A DNA stretch of 64,000 nucleotides from Maricaulis sp048270095. GTDB taxonomy: Bacteria; Pseudomonadota; Alphaproteobacteria; Caulobacterales; Maricaulaceae. The stretch is from NCBI RefSeq assembly GCF_048270095.1, contig NZ_JBLWTL010000009.1:42038-106037 (forward strand), given 5' to 3'. Below the pieces are notes generated by a model. That model did not search any database, had not been told where the DNA came from, and worked only from the letters and a program-made list of their open reading frames with translations. This document shows positions 36,480-43,384 of this stretch, in pieces (the stretch's first letter is position 1; each line of letters begins with the position of its first letter). Position numbers and translations under genes: made by a program.

Positions 36480-36740
36480 TCAGCCGAGGCCGCGATCGCG
36501 CGTGAATGCGTTGAAGCAGATAATGGTCTGCGTGTCCTTGATGCCCGGAATGGTCTGGACTTTCTCGTTCACGAAACGCCCGATATCGCCATCATCCTCG
36601 ATCCCGAAATGCGCCAGAAGGTCGAAGGCGCCGGAGATGGAGTGGACCATCGGGGCTTCGTCGAGCTTGTCCACCAGCGACGCGGCGACATCATAGGTGT
36701 GGCCCAGCTCGCATTTGATGAAGACGTAGAATTGGCGCAT
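36480..36740 (-). CDS. Stand-alone Lrp/AsnC ligand-binding (RAM) domain protein
   Basis: An 86-residue protein that is only the ligand-sensing domain of Lrp/AsnC regulators: FVFIKCELGHTYDVAASL-type opening (YVFIKCELG), then VHSISGAFDLLAHFGIED, the ...VNEKVQTIPGIKDTQTIICF ending. No helix-turn-helix is present. Such proteins form octamers and bind amino acids; partners are unclear. AAGGAAGT lies before the ATG. It sits between the aminobenzoate-CoA ligase and sdaA genes, consistent with amino-acid sensing for this catabolic block. Confidence 0.88.
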   Translation of the reverse strand: MRQFYVFIKCELGHTYDVAASLVDKLDEAPMVHSISGAFDLLAHFGIEDDGDIGRFVNEKVQTIPGIKDTQTIICFNAFTRDRGLG

Positions 36741-36789
36741 CGCGGACTTCCTTCTCAACCCCAGGATTCGGATCGACCCTAATACCAAG

Positions 36790-38394
36790 CTAGCGAAGTT
36801 TGAAACGTTGAATCTTCCCGGTCTGGGTCTTGGGCAGGGCGGCGATAAATTCGATGGCGCGCGGATATTTATAGGGCGCGATGCTGGCTTTGACGTGATC
36901 CTGCAACAGGGTGACCAGATCATCGTGCGCGTCATGACCCTCGGCCAGCACGATGAAGGCCTTGACGATCGTGCCGCGTTCGGTGTCAGCCGCGCCGACC
37001 ACAGCGCATTCCAGCACCGCATCATGCAGCATGAGGGCCTGCTCCACTTCCGGGCCGGCAATATTATAGCCCGACGAGACGATCAGATCATCGGCGCGCG
37101 AGACATACCAGAAATAGCCGTCTTCATCGCGGCGATAGAGATCGCCGGTGATGTTCCAGCCCTTCTGCACATAGGTTTTCTGGCGCTTGTCGTCGAGATA
37201 GAGGCAGCCTGTGGGCCCCTTGACGGCCAGCCGTCCGATCTCGCCATCTGCCACAGCGTCTCCCGCCTCATCCACGACCCGGGCCTGATAGCCGGGCACA
37301 GGCCTGCCGGTGGCGCCGGGCCGGATATCGGGACCGGCCGCTGAAATGAAGATATGGATCATCTCCGTCGCACCGATCCCGTCAATCAGCCGGATACCAC
37401 TCAGGGCTTCAAAGGCGTTCGAGGTCGAGGCGGGTAAATGCTCGCCCGCCGAAATACCCTTGCGCAGGCTGGACAGGTCGAAGCGCTCCCACAAGCCCAT
37501 CAGGGCCCGGTAGCCTGTCGGCGCCGTGAACAGTGTGGTCACGCCGAAGCGCTCGATGGTCTCGCACAAGGCCTCGAACCCCGGCCGTTCGGGCAGGGCG
37601 GTGGCAAGTCCGGCGCGAGCGGGAAATACCACACAGGCGCCCAGGCCGAAGGTGAAGGCAAAGGGCGGCGTGCCGAGATAGATCTCGTCGGCTTCCGGCT
37701 GCAAGACGCTGGCAGCGAAACTGTCCGCCATCGCCAGGACGCTGGAATGGAAATGGGCGCAGGCTTTTGGCTCACCGGTGGTCCCGGAAGTGAAGGCCAG
37801 CAGGGCGATATCGTCGCGCGCGGTATCGGCGGCGGTGAATGTGCCGGGTTTTCCAGCCATGGCCCGCGCCAGCTGTCCGTCCTGACCCCAGGTGAGCAGG
37901 GCATCCAATCCGGGCTGAAGCTCGGCGGCCTCCCGCACCGGCTGCGCCAGCGCCGCGTCACACAGCGCATAGCTCACCTTGCCCTTGGCGATCACCTTGG
38001 CGATCTCGCCGGCGCGCAGCATGGGCATGGTCATCACAGCCACCCCGCCAGCGAGGATGGTGCCATACCAGCTGGCGATGAGCTCGATCGAATTGGGGCC
38101 GTGCAGCAGGACACGATTGCCCGGTACCAGGCCCATATCCTGTACCAGGACATGCGCGATCTGGGCCGCTTCGCGGCGCAGGTCTGCCCAGCTGATATTG
38201 CGCCCAGCCGAATAGATCGCGACCTTGTCACCGCGGTTGTTTTCAATATTGGGATCAAGCAGTTCCGCCGCGCAGTTCAAGCGGTCTGGATAGGCCAGTG
38301 CGGGGCTGTCGAAACAGAATTCCGGCCAATCCGACGCAGCGGGCAAGTGCTCGCGCGTAAAGCTGTCGATATGCCCACTGGTCTGCATCGTCAT
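36790..38394 (-). CDS. Benzoate-CoA ligase family enzyme, probable 2-aminobenzoate (anthranilate)-CoA ligase
   Basis: A 534-residue ANL-superfamily acyl-CoA synthetase. Motifs: AFTSGTTGEPKACAHFH (AMP-binding loop), GTPPFAFTFGLGACVVFP, SAGEHLP, IGATEMIHIF (ATP/ADP binding), YFWYVSRADDLIVSSGYNIAGPEVE (hinge), and the catalytic lysine in KTQTGKIQRFKLR near the end. The N-terminus (HLPAASDWPEFCFD) and overall sequence resemble benzoate/2-aminobenzoate-CoA ligases; the neighbourhood with kynureninase and an aminobenzoyl-CoA monooxygenase favours anthranilate. GGAGG sits 5 nt before the ATG at 38394. Benzoate as substrate cannot be excluded. Confidence 0.85.
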   Translation of the reverse strand: MTMQTSGHIDSFTREHLPAASDWPEFCFDSPALAYPDRLNCAAELLDPNIENNRGDKVAIYSAGRNISWADLRREAAQIAHVLVQDMGLVPGNRVLLHGPNSIELIASWYGTILAGGVAVMTMPMLRAGEIAKVIAKGKVSYALCDAALAQPVREAAELQPGLDALLTWGQDGQLARAMAGKPGTFTAADTARDDIALLAFTSGTTGEPKACAHFHSSVLAMADSFAASVLQPEADEIYLGTPPFAFTFGLGACVVFPARAGLATALPERPGFEALCETIERFGVTTLFTAPTGYRALMGLWERFDLSSLRKGISAGEHLPASTSNAFEALSGIRLIDGIGATEMIHIFISAAGPDIRPGATGRPVPGYQARVVDEAGDAVADGEIGRLAVKGPTGCLYLDDKRQKTYVQKGWNITGDLYRRDEDGYFWYVSRADDLIVSSGYNIAGPEVEQALMLHDAVLECAVVGAADTERGTIVKAFIVLAEGHDAHDDLVTLLQDHVKASIAPYKYPRAIEFIAALPKTQTGKIQRFKLR

Positions 38395-38433
38395 GACGTC
38401 CTCCCCGACGTGTCCGACTTCTGGCGCCTGGCG

Positions 38434-38826
38434 CTAGAGCGGGACCACCGCGGTGGTCTCGATCTCGACCTTCGCCCCCGGCTCGATCAGCCCTGCAACG
38501 ATGACGAAGGCCATGGTCGGATAATTGCGCCCGATCAATGCCTTCCAGATGCCGCCAATCCTGGATTCGGCGGCGATATACTCATCCCGGCTGGTGATAT
38601 AGCCGGTCATGCGAACGATATGCTCAGGGCCGGCACCGGCTTCACCCAGGACCGCGAGCGTGTTCTCAAGGACTTTCTCGAACTGGGCCGCGAAATCATC
38701 CGAGACGATGACGCCATGCTCATCCCAGCCAATCTGTCCGGCGACATAGATCTGACGCCCTGTGACGGCGATACCATTGGAATAGCCCTTCGGGCGCGGC
38801 CAGCCGTCTGGAAGCAGGATTTGCAT
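38434..38826 (-). CDS. RidA/YjgF/Rid-family protein without the conserved deaminase arginine
   Basis: A 130-residue Rid-family protein (IYVAGQIGWDEHG, then FAAQFEKVLENTLAVLGEAGAGPEHIVRMTGYIT and PTMAFVIVAGLIEPGAKVEIETTAVV). Canonical RidA hydrolyses 2-aminoacrylate-type enamines/imines with an Arg in the ARACVEVARLP region; the aligned stretch here (MAFVIVAGLIEP) has no Arg, so this is a different Rid subgroup. The ATG at 38826 is 7 nt after GGAGG and overlaps the thioesterase stop as TGATG. Its place in the operon suggests handling of the 2-amino-enoyl (enamine) intermediates of aminobenzoyl-CoA breakdown. Confidence 0.85.
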   Translation of the reverse strand: MQILLPDGWPRPKGYSNGIAVTGRQIYVAGQIGWDEHGVIVSDDFAAQFEKVLENTLAVLGEAGAGPEHIVRMTGYITSRDEYIAAESRIGGIWKALIGRNYPTMAFVIVAGLIEPGAKVEIETTAVVPL

Positions 38827-39239
38827 CACTTGACCTCCTCGAAAGTGAGCATGCGCGCGCGCATGATCTCCGGAATCCGGACCGGGACATGCTTGCCCAT
38901 GTCGATATAGACCAAGACCAGCTTGGCAATCATCCGGACCTCATTCTCATGCCAGGCCTTGATCGTGAGCTTGAAGGAGCTGCGCCCGACTTCGGTGACG
39001 ACCAGTTTGAAGGCCAGTTCGTCGTCGAGACGGCTCGGGGCCTTGAACTCCACATCGATATGGGCCAGCGGGACCGCATGATTGCCCTTGACGATCATGG
39101 CGTCGAAGCCGTGCTCCAGCCCGGTCTCGAACCAGTCCTCGACACAGGCATTGATCATCTCGAAATAGCGCGGATAGAACACAATCCCGGCCGCATCGAC
39201 ATCGGCAAAGCGCACGCGGCGATCAACGCGAAAGACCAT
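38826..39239 (-). CDS. 4-hydroxybenzoyl-CoA thioesterase family (hot-dog) protein
   Basis: A 137-residue 4HBT-type thioesterase: RFADVDAAGIVFYPRYFEMINACVEDWFE contains the catalytic Asp of the Pseudomonas-type 4HBT enzymes, followed by VPLAHIDVEFKAPSRLDDEL. It may release trapped CoA from dead-end aromatic thioesters. ATG at 39239 overlaps the acyl-CoA dehydrogenase stop (TAATG), with GGAG 8 nt upstream; translationally coupled on both sides. Confidence 0.9.
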   Translation of the reverse strand: MVFRVDRRVRFADVDAAGIVFYPRYFEMINACVEDWFETGLEHGFDAMIVKGNHAVPLAHIDVEFKAPSRLDDELAFKLVVTEVGRSSFKLTIKAWHENEVRMIAKLVLVYIDMGKHVPVRIPEIMRARMLTFEEVK

Positions 39240-40411
39240 TATTTCCACTCCGAAAGATGCTGACGGGCAATCACGAGTTTTTGCACTTCCGAGGCGCCCT
39301 CATAGATGCGCAAGGCGCGGATTTCACGGTAGAGCGCTTCTGGAACCGACCCCTTTGTAACGCCGAGCCCACCGAATAATTGCACCGCTGTATCGATCGC
39401 CTTCTGGGCCGATTCCGTGGCGTGGAGTTTGGCCATCGCCGCTTCGCGGGTGATCCGGGCTGCGCCGGTGTCCTTGGTCCAACCAGCACGGTAGATCAAC
39501 AGCGCGCTGGCATCGATATCCAGAGCCATCTCCGCCAATTGCGTCTGCACGCCTTGCTGGTCAGCCAGTGTCGCCCCGAACAGCTTGCGCGTCGTGGCGC
39601 GGCCGGTGGCCTCGTCCAGCGCCCGGCGGGCAAAGCCAAGCGAGGCGGCCCCGACGGTCGAACGAAACACGTCGAGTGTCGCCATTGCGATCTTGAAGCC
39701 CGCCCCGGATGTGCCGATCAGGCTATTGCCGGGCAGATGACAATCCTCGAAGACGAGGCGGGCGAGGGGGTGGGGGGCGATGGTCTCGATACGCTCGGCG
39801 ATCTTCAGGCCCGGTGCCTTGGCGTCGAGGATGAAAGCGCTGAGGCCGCGCGCGCCTGCCGCTTCGCCGGTCCGGGCGAAGACGACGTAGAAATCGGCGA
39901 TGCCGCCATTGGAAATAAAGGTCTTTTCGCCGTTCAGGCGCCAGCCATCGCCGTCGGGTGTGGCCGTGGTGGCGATCGCGGCGACATCAGAACCGGCCTC
40001 TGGTTCGGTCAGGGCGAAGGCGGCGCACAAATCACCGTTGGCGACACCGGGCAACCAGGTCTGTTTCTGGGCGTCGCTGCCGAACAGCGAAATGGCACCG
40101 GATCCCAAGCCCTGCATTGCAAACACGAAATCGGCCAGGCCGCAGCGATAGGCGAGATGTTCGCGCATCAGGCAAAGCGAGCGCACATCGAGCGTCTCGG
40201 TCGCGCCGCCATAGGCCGCCGGGACGCAATAGCGTGTCAGCCCGGCTTGTCCGAGCTGATGCCGGATTGTGCGGCAATCGGCATCGACATCTTGATGCTC
40301 GGCAAAGCCGTGATCGCCGAATTGCGCCTGGGCCCAGCTACCAGCCTGTCGCGCCAGATCGCGATGGCTATCATCGAGGAAAGGCCAGTTGAGATAGCTG
40401 ATATCGGCCAT
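39239..40411 (-). CDS. Acyl-CoA dehydrogenase
   Basis: A 390-residue FAD-dependent acyl-CoA dehydrogenase: LCAAFALTEPEAGSDVAAIATTA (FAD/substrate loop), WRLNGEKTFISNGG, the ...FGATLADQQGVQTQLAEM segment, QLFGGLGVTKGSVPEALYREIRALRIYEGASEVQ at the C-terminus. In this operon it likely performs an oxidation step on a cyclic or ring-opened CoA ester. The ATG directly follows the enoyl-CoA hydratase TGA (TGAATG). Confidence 0.92.
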   Translation of the reverse strand: MADISYLNWPFLDDSHRDLARQAGSWAQAQFGDHGFAEHQDVDADCRTIRHQLGQAGLTRYCVPAAYGGATETLDVRSLCLMREHLAYRCGLADFVFAMQGLGSGAISLFGSDAQKQTWLPGVANGDLCAAFALTEPEAGSDVAAIATTATPDGDGWRLNGEKTFISNGGIADFYVVFARTGEAAGARGLSAFILDAKAPGLKIAERIETIAPHPLARLVFEDCHLPGNSLIGTSGAGFKIAMATLDVFRSTVGAASLGFARRALDEATGRATTRKLFGATLADQQGVQTQLAEMALDIDASALLIYRAGWTKDTGAARITREAAMAKLHATESAQKAIDTAVQLFGGLGVTKGSVPEALYREIRALRIYEGASEVQKLVIARQHLSEWK

Positions 40412-41221
40412 TCAATTGCCCTCGAAAACGGGTTTCTGCTTGCCGACAAAAGCGGTGTAGGCGCGCTCGAAGTCCTTGGTTTGCATGCAGATTGCCTGGG
40501 CCTGGGCCTCGGCCTCGATGGCGGTGTGCAGGCTCATATCCCATTCGGTATTGAGCTGGTTCTTGGTCATCGCGTTGCCGAAATTCGGACCGGCAGCGAT
40601 CCGGGCAGCCCAGTCCCTGGCCGCAGGCAGCAATTCATCGGCGGCGGTCAGGCGATTGTAAAAGCCCCATTTTTCGCCTTCATCCGCCGACATGGAGCGG
40701 CCGAGATAGAGAAGTTCGGAGGCGCGGCCCTGGCCGATAATGCGCGGCAGCATGGCGCAGGCGCCCATATCGCAGCCAGCAAGGCCAACCCGATTGAAAA
40801 GAAAGGCACATTTCGCTTCCGGCGTGGCAATGCGCAGGTCCGAGGCCATCGCCATGATCGCGCCGGCACCGACACAGACGCCGTCAATTGCGGCGATGAT
40901 CGGCTGCGGGCAATCGCGCATCGCCTTGACGAGATCACCGGTCATGCGGGTGAAGTCGAGCAATTCCGGCATTTCCATCCCGACCAATGGCCCAATGATT
41001 TCATGGACATCGCCGCCAGAGCAGAAATTCCCGCCAGCGCCGGTGATGATGATTGCCTTGACCGATTTGACGTAGACGAGGGCGCGGAACATGTCGCGCA
41101 GTTCGGCATAGCTTTCAAAGGTCAGCGGGTTTTTGCGTTCGGGACGATTGAAGGTGATCGTGCCAATGCCATCGGCGAAGGACCAGAGATAATGGGTCGG
41201 TGTATAGGTCTTCGGATCCAT
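40412..41221 (-). CDS. Enoyl-CoA hydratase/isomerase (crotonase) family protein
   Basis: A 269-residue crotonase: ITFNRPERKNPLTFESYAEL, the oxyanion-hole loop AGGNFCSGGDVHEI, and the second part AAIDGVCVGAGAIMAMASDLRIA. An insertion-like loop GPLVGMEMPELLDFTRMTGDLVKAM follows the first glycines, as in crotonases of aromatic CoA pathways. Start at 41221 (MDPKTYTPTHYLWSF); the longer frame lacks a ribosome-binding site. First gene of a coupled operon with the dehydrogenase, thioesterase, Rid protein and CoA ligase. Confidence 0.9.
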   Translation of the reverse strand: MDPKTYTPTHYLWSFADGIGTITFNRPERKNPLTFESYAELRDMFRALVYVKSVKAIIITGAGGNFCSGGDVHEIIGPLVGMEMPELLDFTRMTGDLVKAMRDCPQPIIAAIDGVCVGAGAIMAMASDLRIATPEAKCAFLFNRVGLAGCDMGACAMLPRIIGQGRASELLYLGRSMSADEGEKWGFYNRLTAADELLPAARDWAARIAAGPNFGNAMTKNQLNTEWDMSLHTAIEAEAQAQAICMQTKDFERAYTAFVGKQKPVFEGN

Positions 41222-41433
41222 CGAGATTAATCCCTGTCTTGCCGGCCAGCACCAGGCGCGGCCATCCCCGTTACACCCGTGATTCCGGAGTGATACCCCC
41301 AAGACCTACGACGGTGCGCGCGCAGCGTCTACTCTCCCAACGGTCAGGGGGCTCCCGCCCAAATTCCCGTTAGCCTCTCGCGGCAATCTGGTAGAGACTG
41401 GGTTCAACCGTCATTTCAACCCGCTAGGTCATC

Positions 41434-42537
41434 ATGAACGCTCCGATCACCATTTCCCGCCTGTTCACCGACAAGTCCGATCTCGGACGCACCGAGATGC
41501 GAGAGCATCAGCAAGGCGCGTTGGAAAAAGGTGAGATATTGCTCGAAATCAAGAGCTTCTCCCTGACGACGAATAATATCACCTATGCCGCATTTGGCGA
41601 TGCGATGCAGTATTGGAACTTCTTCCCGACCGGTGAGGCGGGCTTCGGACACATGCCGGTCTGGGGCTTTGCCGATGTCATCGCGTCCACCACCCCCGGG
41701 ATTGCCGTAGGTGAACGCTTTTATGGCTATTACCCTATTGCAAGCCACGTGGTGATGCGCCCCGGCCGGATCTCGCCGCGCGGTTTCTATGACATCGCCG
41801 ACCACCGGCTCGATCTGGTCTCGGCCTATAACCAATATTCCCGCTGCAGCGAGGACGCTGTCTACCGCGCCGACCGCGAGGATTTGCAGGCCCTGTTCCG
41901 GCCGCTCTTCGTCACCGCCTTCATGCTGGCCGACTACCTTGAGGACAATGACTGGTTCGGGGCCCAGCAATTATTGCTCTCCAGTGCGTCGAGCAAGACG
42001 GCCTATGGCACCGCCTTCTGCCTGCTCAGTGAGGACCGGGTGAAACTGGCCGCGCTGACCTCACCGCGCAATGCGGATTTTGTGGGCGGGCTTGGCTGTT
42101 ATGAGACGACGAAGCTCTATGATGATATCGAGACGCTGGATACCTCAATCCCGACTGTCTATGTCGATTTCGCCGGTGACGCGGCCTTGCGGGCGCGGAT
42201 CCATCATCATTTCGATCCGTCGCTGACGCATGATTGCGTTGTGGGTGCCGCCCATAATGCTCCCCATTCCAAGCCGGTCGACATGCCCGGGCCGGCGCCG
42301 AAATTCTTCTTCGCACCGGAACAGATCGCCAAGCGGAACAAGGAGTGGGGGCCGGACGAATTCAATGCGCGTTTCAATCACGCACAGGAAGCCTTCTTCG
42401 CCCAGCTCTCCAGCGCCGATCCCGTCTGGATGACGGTCAAGACCGGCCACGGCTTTGTGGCGGCGCAGGCGGTGATCAAGACGCTGGCCGAAAGCGGCGG
42501 TGACCCGGCCATCGGGCATATGATCGAGTTCGGCTGA
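41434..42537 (+). CDS. DUF2855 family protein
   Basis: A 367-residue protein of the DUF2855 family, distantly like medium-chain dehydrogenases: the N-terminal part has EILLEIKSFSLTTNNITYAAFGD and GEAGFGHMPVWGFADVIAS, followed by VGERFYGYYPIASHVVM, and a middle QQLLLSSASSKTAYGTAFCLL resembling a Rossmann turn without an obvious GxGxxG. Function unknown. It is the only opposite-strand gene between the two halves of the tryptophan/anthranilate cluster, which suggests a step in ring-product breakdown. Closed by a strong palindrome. Confidence 0.85.
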   Translation: MNAPITISRLFTDKSDLGRTEMREHQQGALEKGEILLEIKSFSLTTNNITYAAFGDAMQYWNFFPTGEAGFGHMPVWGFADVIASTTPGIAVGERFYGYYPIASHVVMRPGRISPRGFYDIADHRLDLVSAYNQYSRCSEDAVYRADREDLQALFRPLFVTAFMLADYLEDNDWFGAQQLLLSSASSKTAYGTAFCLLSEDRVKLAALTSPRNADFVGGLGCYETTKLYDDIETLDTSIPTVYVDFAGDAALRARIHHHFDPSLTHDCVVGAAHNAPHSKPVDMPGPAPKFFFAPEQIAKRNKEWGPDEFNARFNHAQEAFFAQLSSADPVWMTVKTGHGFVAAQAVIKTLAESGGDPAIGHMIEFG

Positions 42538-42556
42538 GCCGGACAGGCTGGATTAT

Positions 42557-42592
42557 CGCTGATCCCGGGCGGTTCATCGCCCGGGATCAGCG
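42557..42592. terminator. 15-bp palindromic hairpin between convergent DUF2855 and SDR genes
   Basis: CGCTGATCCCGGGCG pairs perfectly with 42578-42592 around the loop GTTCAT. It lies 19 nt after the DUF2855 stop and 34 nt before the SDR stop. Neither side has a T-run, yet the position between convergent genes suggests a bidirectional terminator. Confidence 0.65.
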
Positions 42593-42625
42593 GAAAGCCG
42601 CGTTTGGCTGAAAAAGCCGGTATGG

Positions 42626-43384
42626 TTAAATTGCGCCGCCGGAGATGGTAATCGCCTGTCCTGACACGGATCCGCTGAGCGGTGAACACAGCCAGGTCAC
42701 CGTTTCGGCGACTTCGTCGGGCTGGATGAGACGGCCCTGTGGATTGGTCTTGGTCAGTTCAGACAAGGCGTCTTCGCGCGACCGGCCCGTCTTGGCCATA
42801 ATATTGGCGACCGAATTATCCACGATCGCGGTTTCGACATAGCCCGGGCAGACCGCGTTGAAGGTCATGGCGGTGCCGGCATATTCGATGGAGAGCGATT
42901 TGGTCAGCCCGACCACGGCATGTTTCGAGGCGACATACGGCGCGATATAGGCGCCGCCGCGCAGGCCGGCGATCGAAGCGATATTGACGATGCGGCCATA
43001 GGCCAGTTTCAGCATCGGCCCGATCACGGCCTGGGTGCAGCGCACCAGTCCCTCGACATTGACCGCCTGGATGCGCTGCCATTCCTCCATCGAGGTGCGG
43101 TGGAAGGCAGCCGCGCCGACAATCCCGGCATTATTGACCAGGATATCGATCACGCCGCCTGATGCCGCCTTGGTGAAGGCTGCTTCGACACTGGCCGCAT
43201 CGGTCACGTCGAGCTGGATAGCCTCGGCGCCGTCAATGGTCTGCGCCGCCTTTTCCAGCCGGACCAGATCGCGGCCCATGATGATGATTTGCGCGCCCTG
43301 GGCCGCGAGGCTTCTGGCGCAGGCCAGTCCAATACCGGTTCCGCCGCCGGTGATGACGGCGCGATGTCCTGTCAGAGTGCTCAT
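42626..43384 (-). CDS. Short-chain dehydrogenase/reductase (3-hydroxyacyl-CoA dehydrogenase type)
   Basis: A 252-residue classical SDR: TGGGTGIGLACARSL (NAD(P) loop), VNNAGIVG, the catalytic Ser-Tyr-Lys as NIASIAGLRGG then YVASKHAVVGLTKSLSIEYA, and CPGYVET. It overlaps the monooxygenase stop by ATGA and is the last gene of the kyn operon. It likely oxidises a hydroxyacyl-CoA intermediate after ring reduction. Confidence 0.9.
   Translation of the reverse strand: MSTLTGHRAVITGGGTGIGLACARSLAAQGAQIIIMGRDLVRLEKAAQTIDGAEAIQLDVTDAASVEAAFTKAASGGVIDILVNNAGIVGAAAFHRTSMEEWQRIQAVNVEGLVRCTQAVIGPMLKLAYGRIVNIASIAGLRGGAYIAPYVASKHAVVGLTKSLSIEYAGTAMTFNAVCPGYVETAIVDNSVANIMAKTGRSREDALSELTKTNPQGRLIQPDEVAETVTWLCSPLSGSVSGQAITISGGAI

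Noticed and set aside
39380..41230. A 616-codon open frame on the plus strand.
   Set aside because: It lies opposite the well-recognised acyl-CoA dehydrogenase and enoyl-CoA hydratase genes; its sequence shows no domain and reflects codon bias of the real strand in GC-rich DNA.
41222..41433. An operator between the enoyl-CoA hydratase and DUF2855 genes (GTTACAC...GTGATAC).
   Set aside because: Only five of seven positions pair and no regulator gene is nearby; too weak to list.
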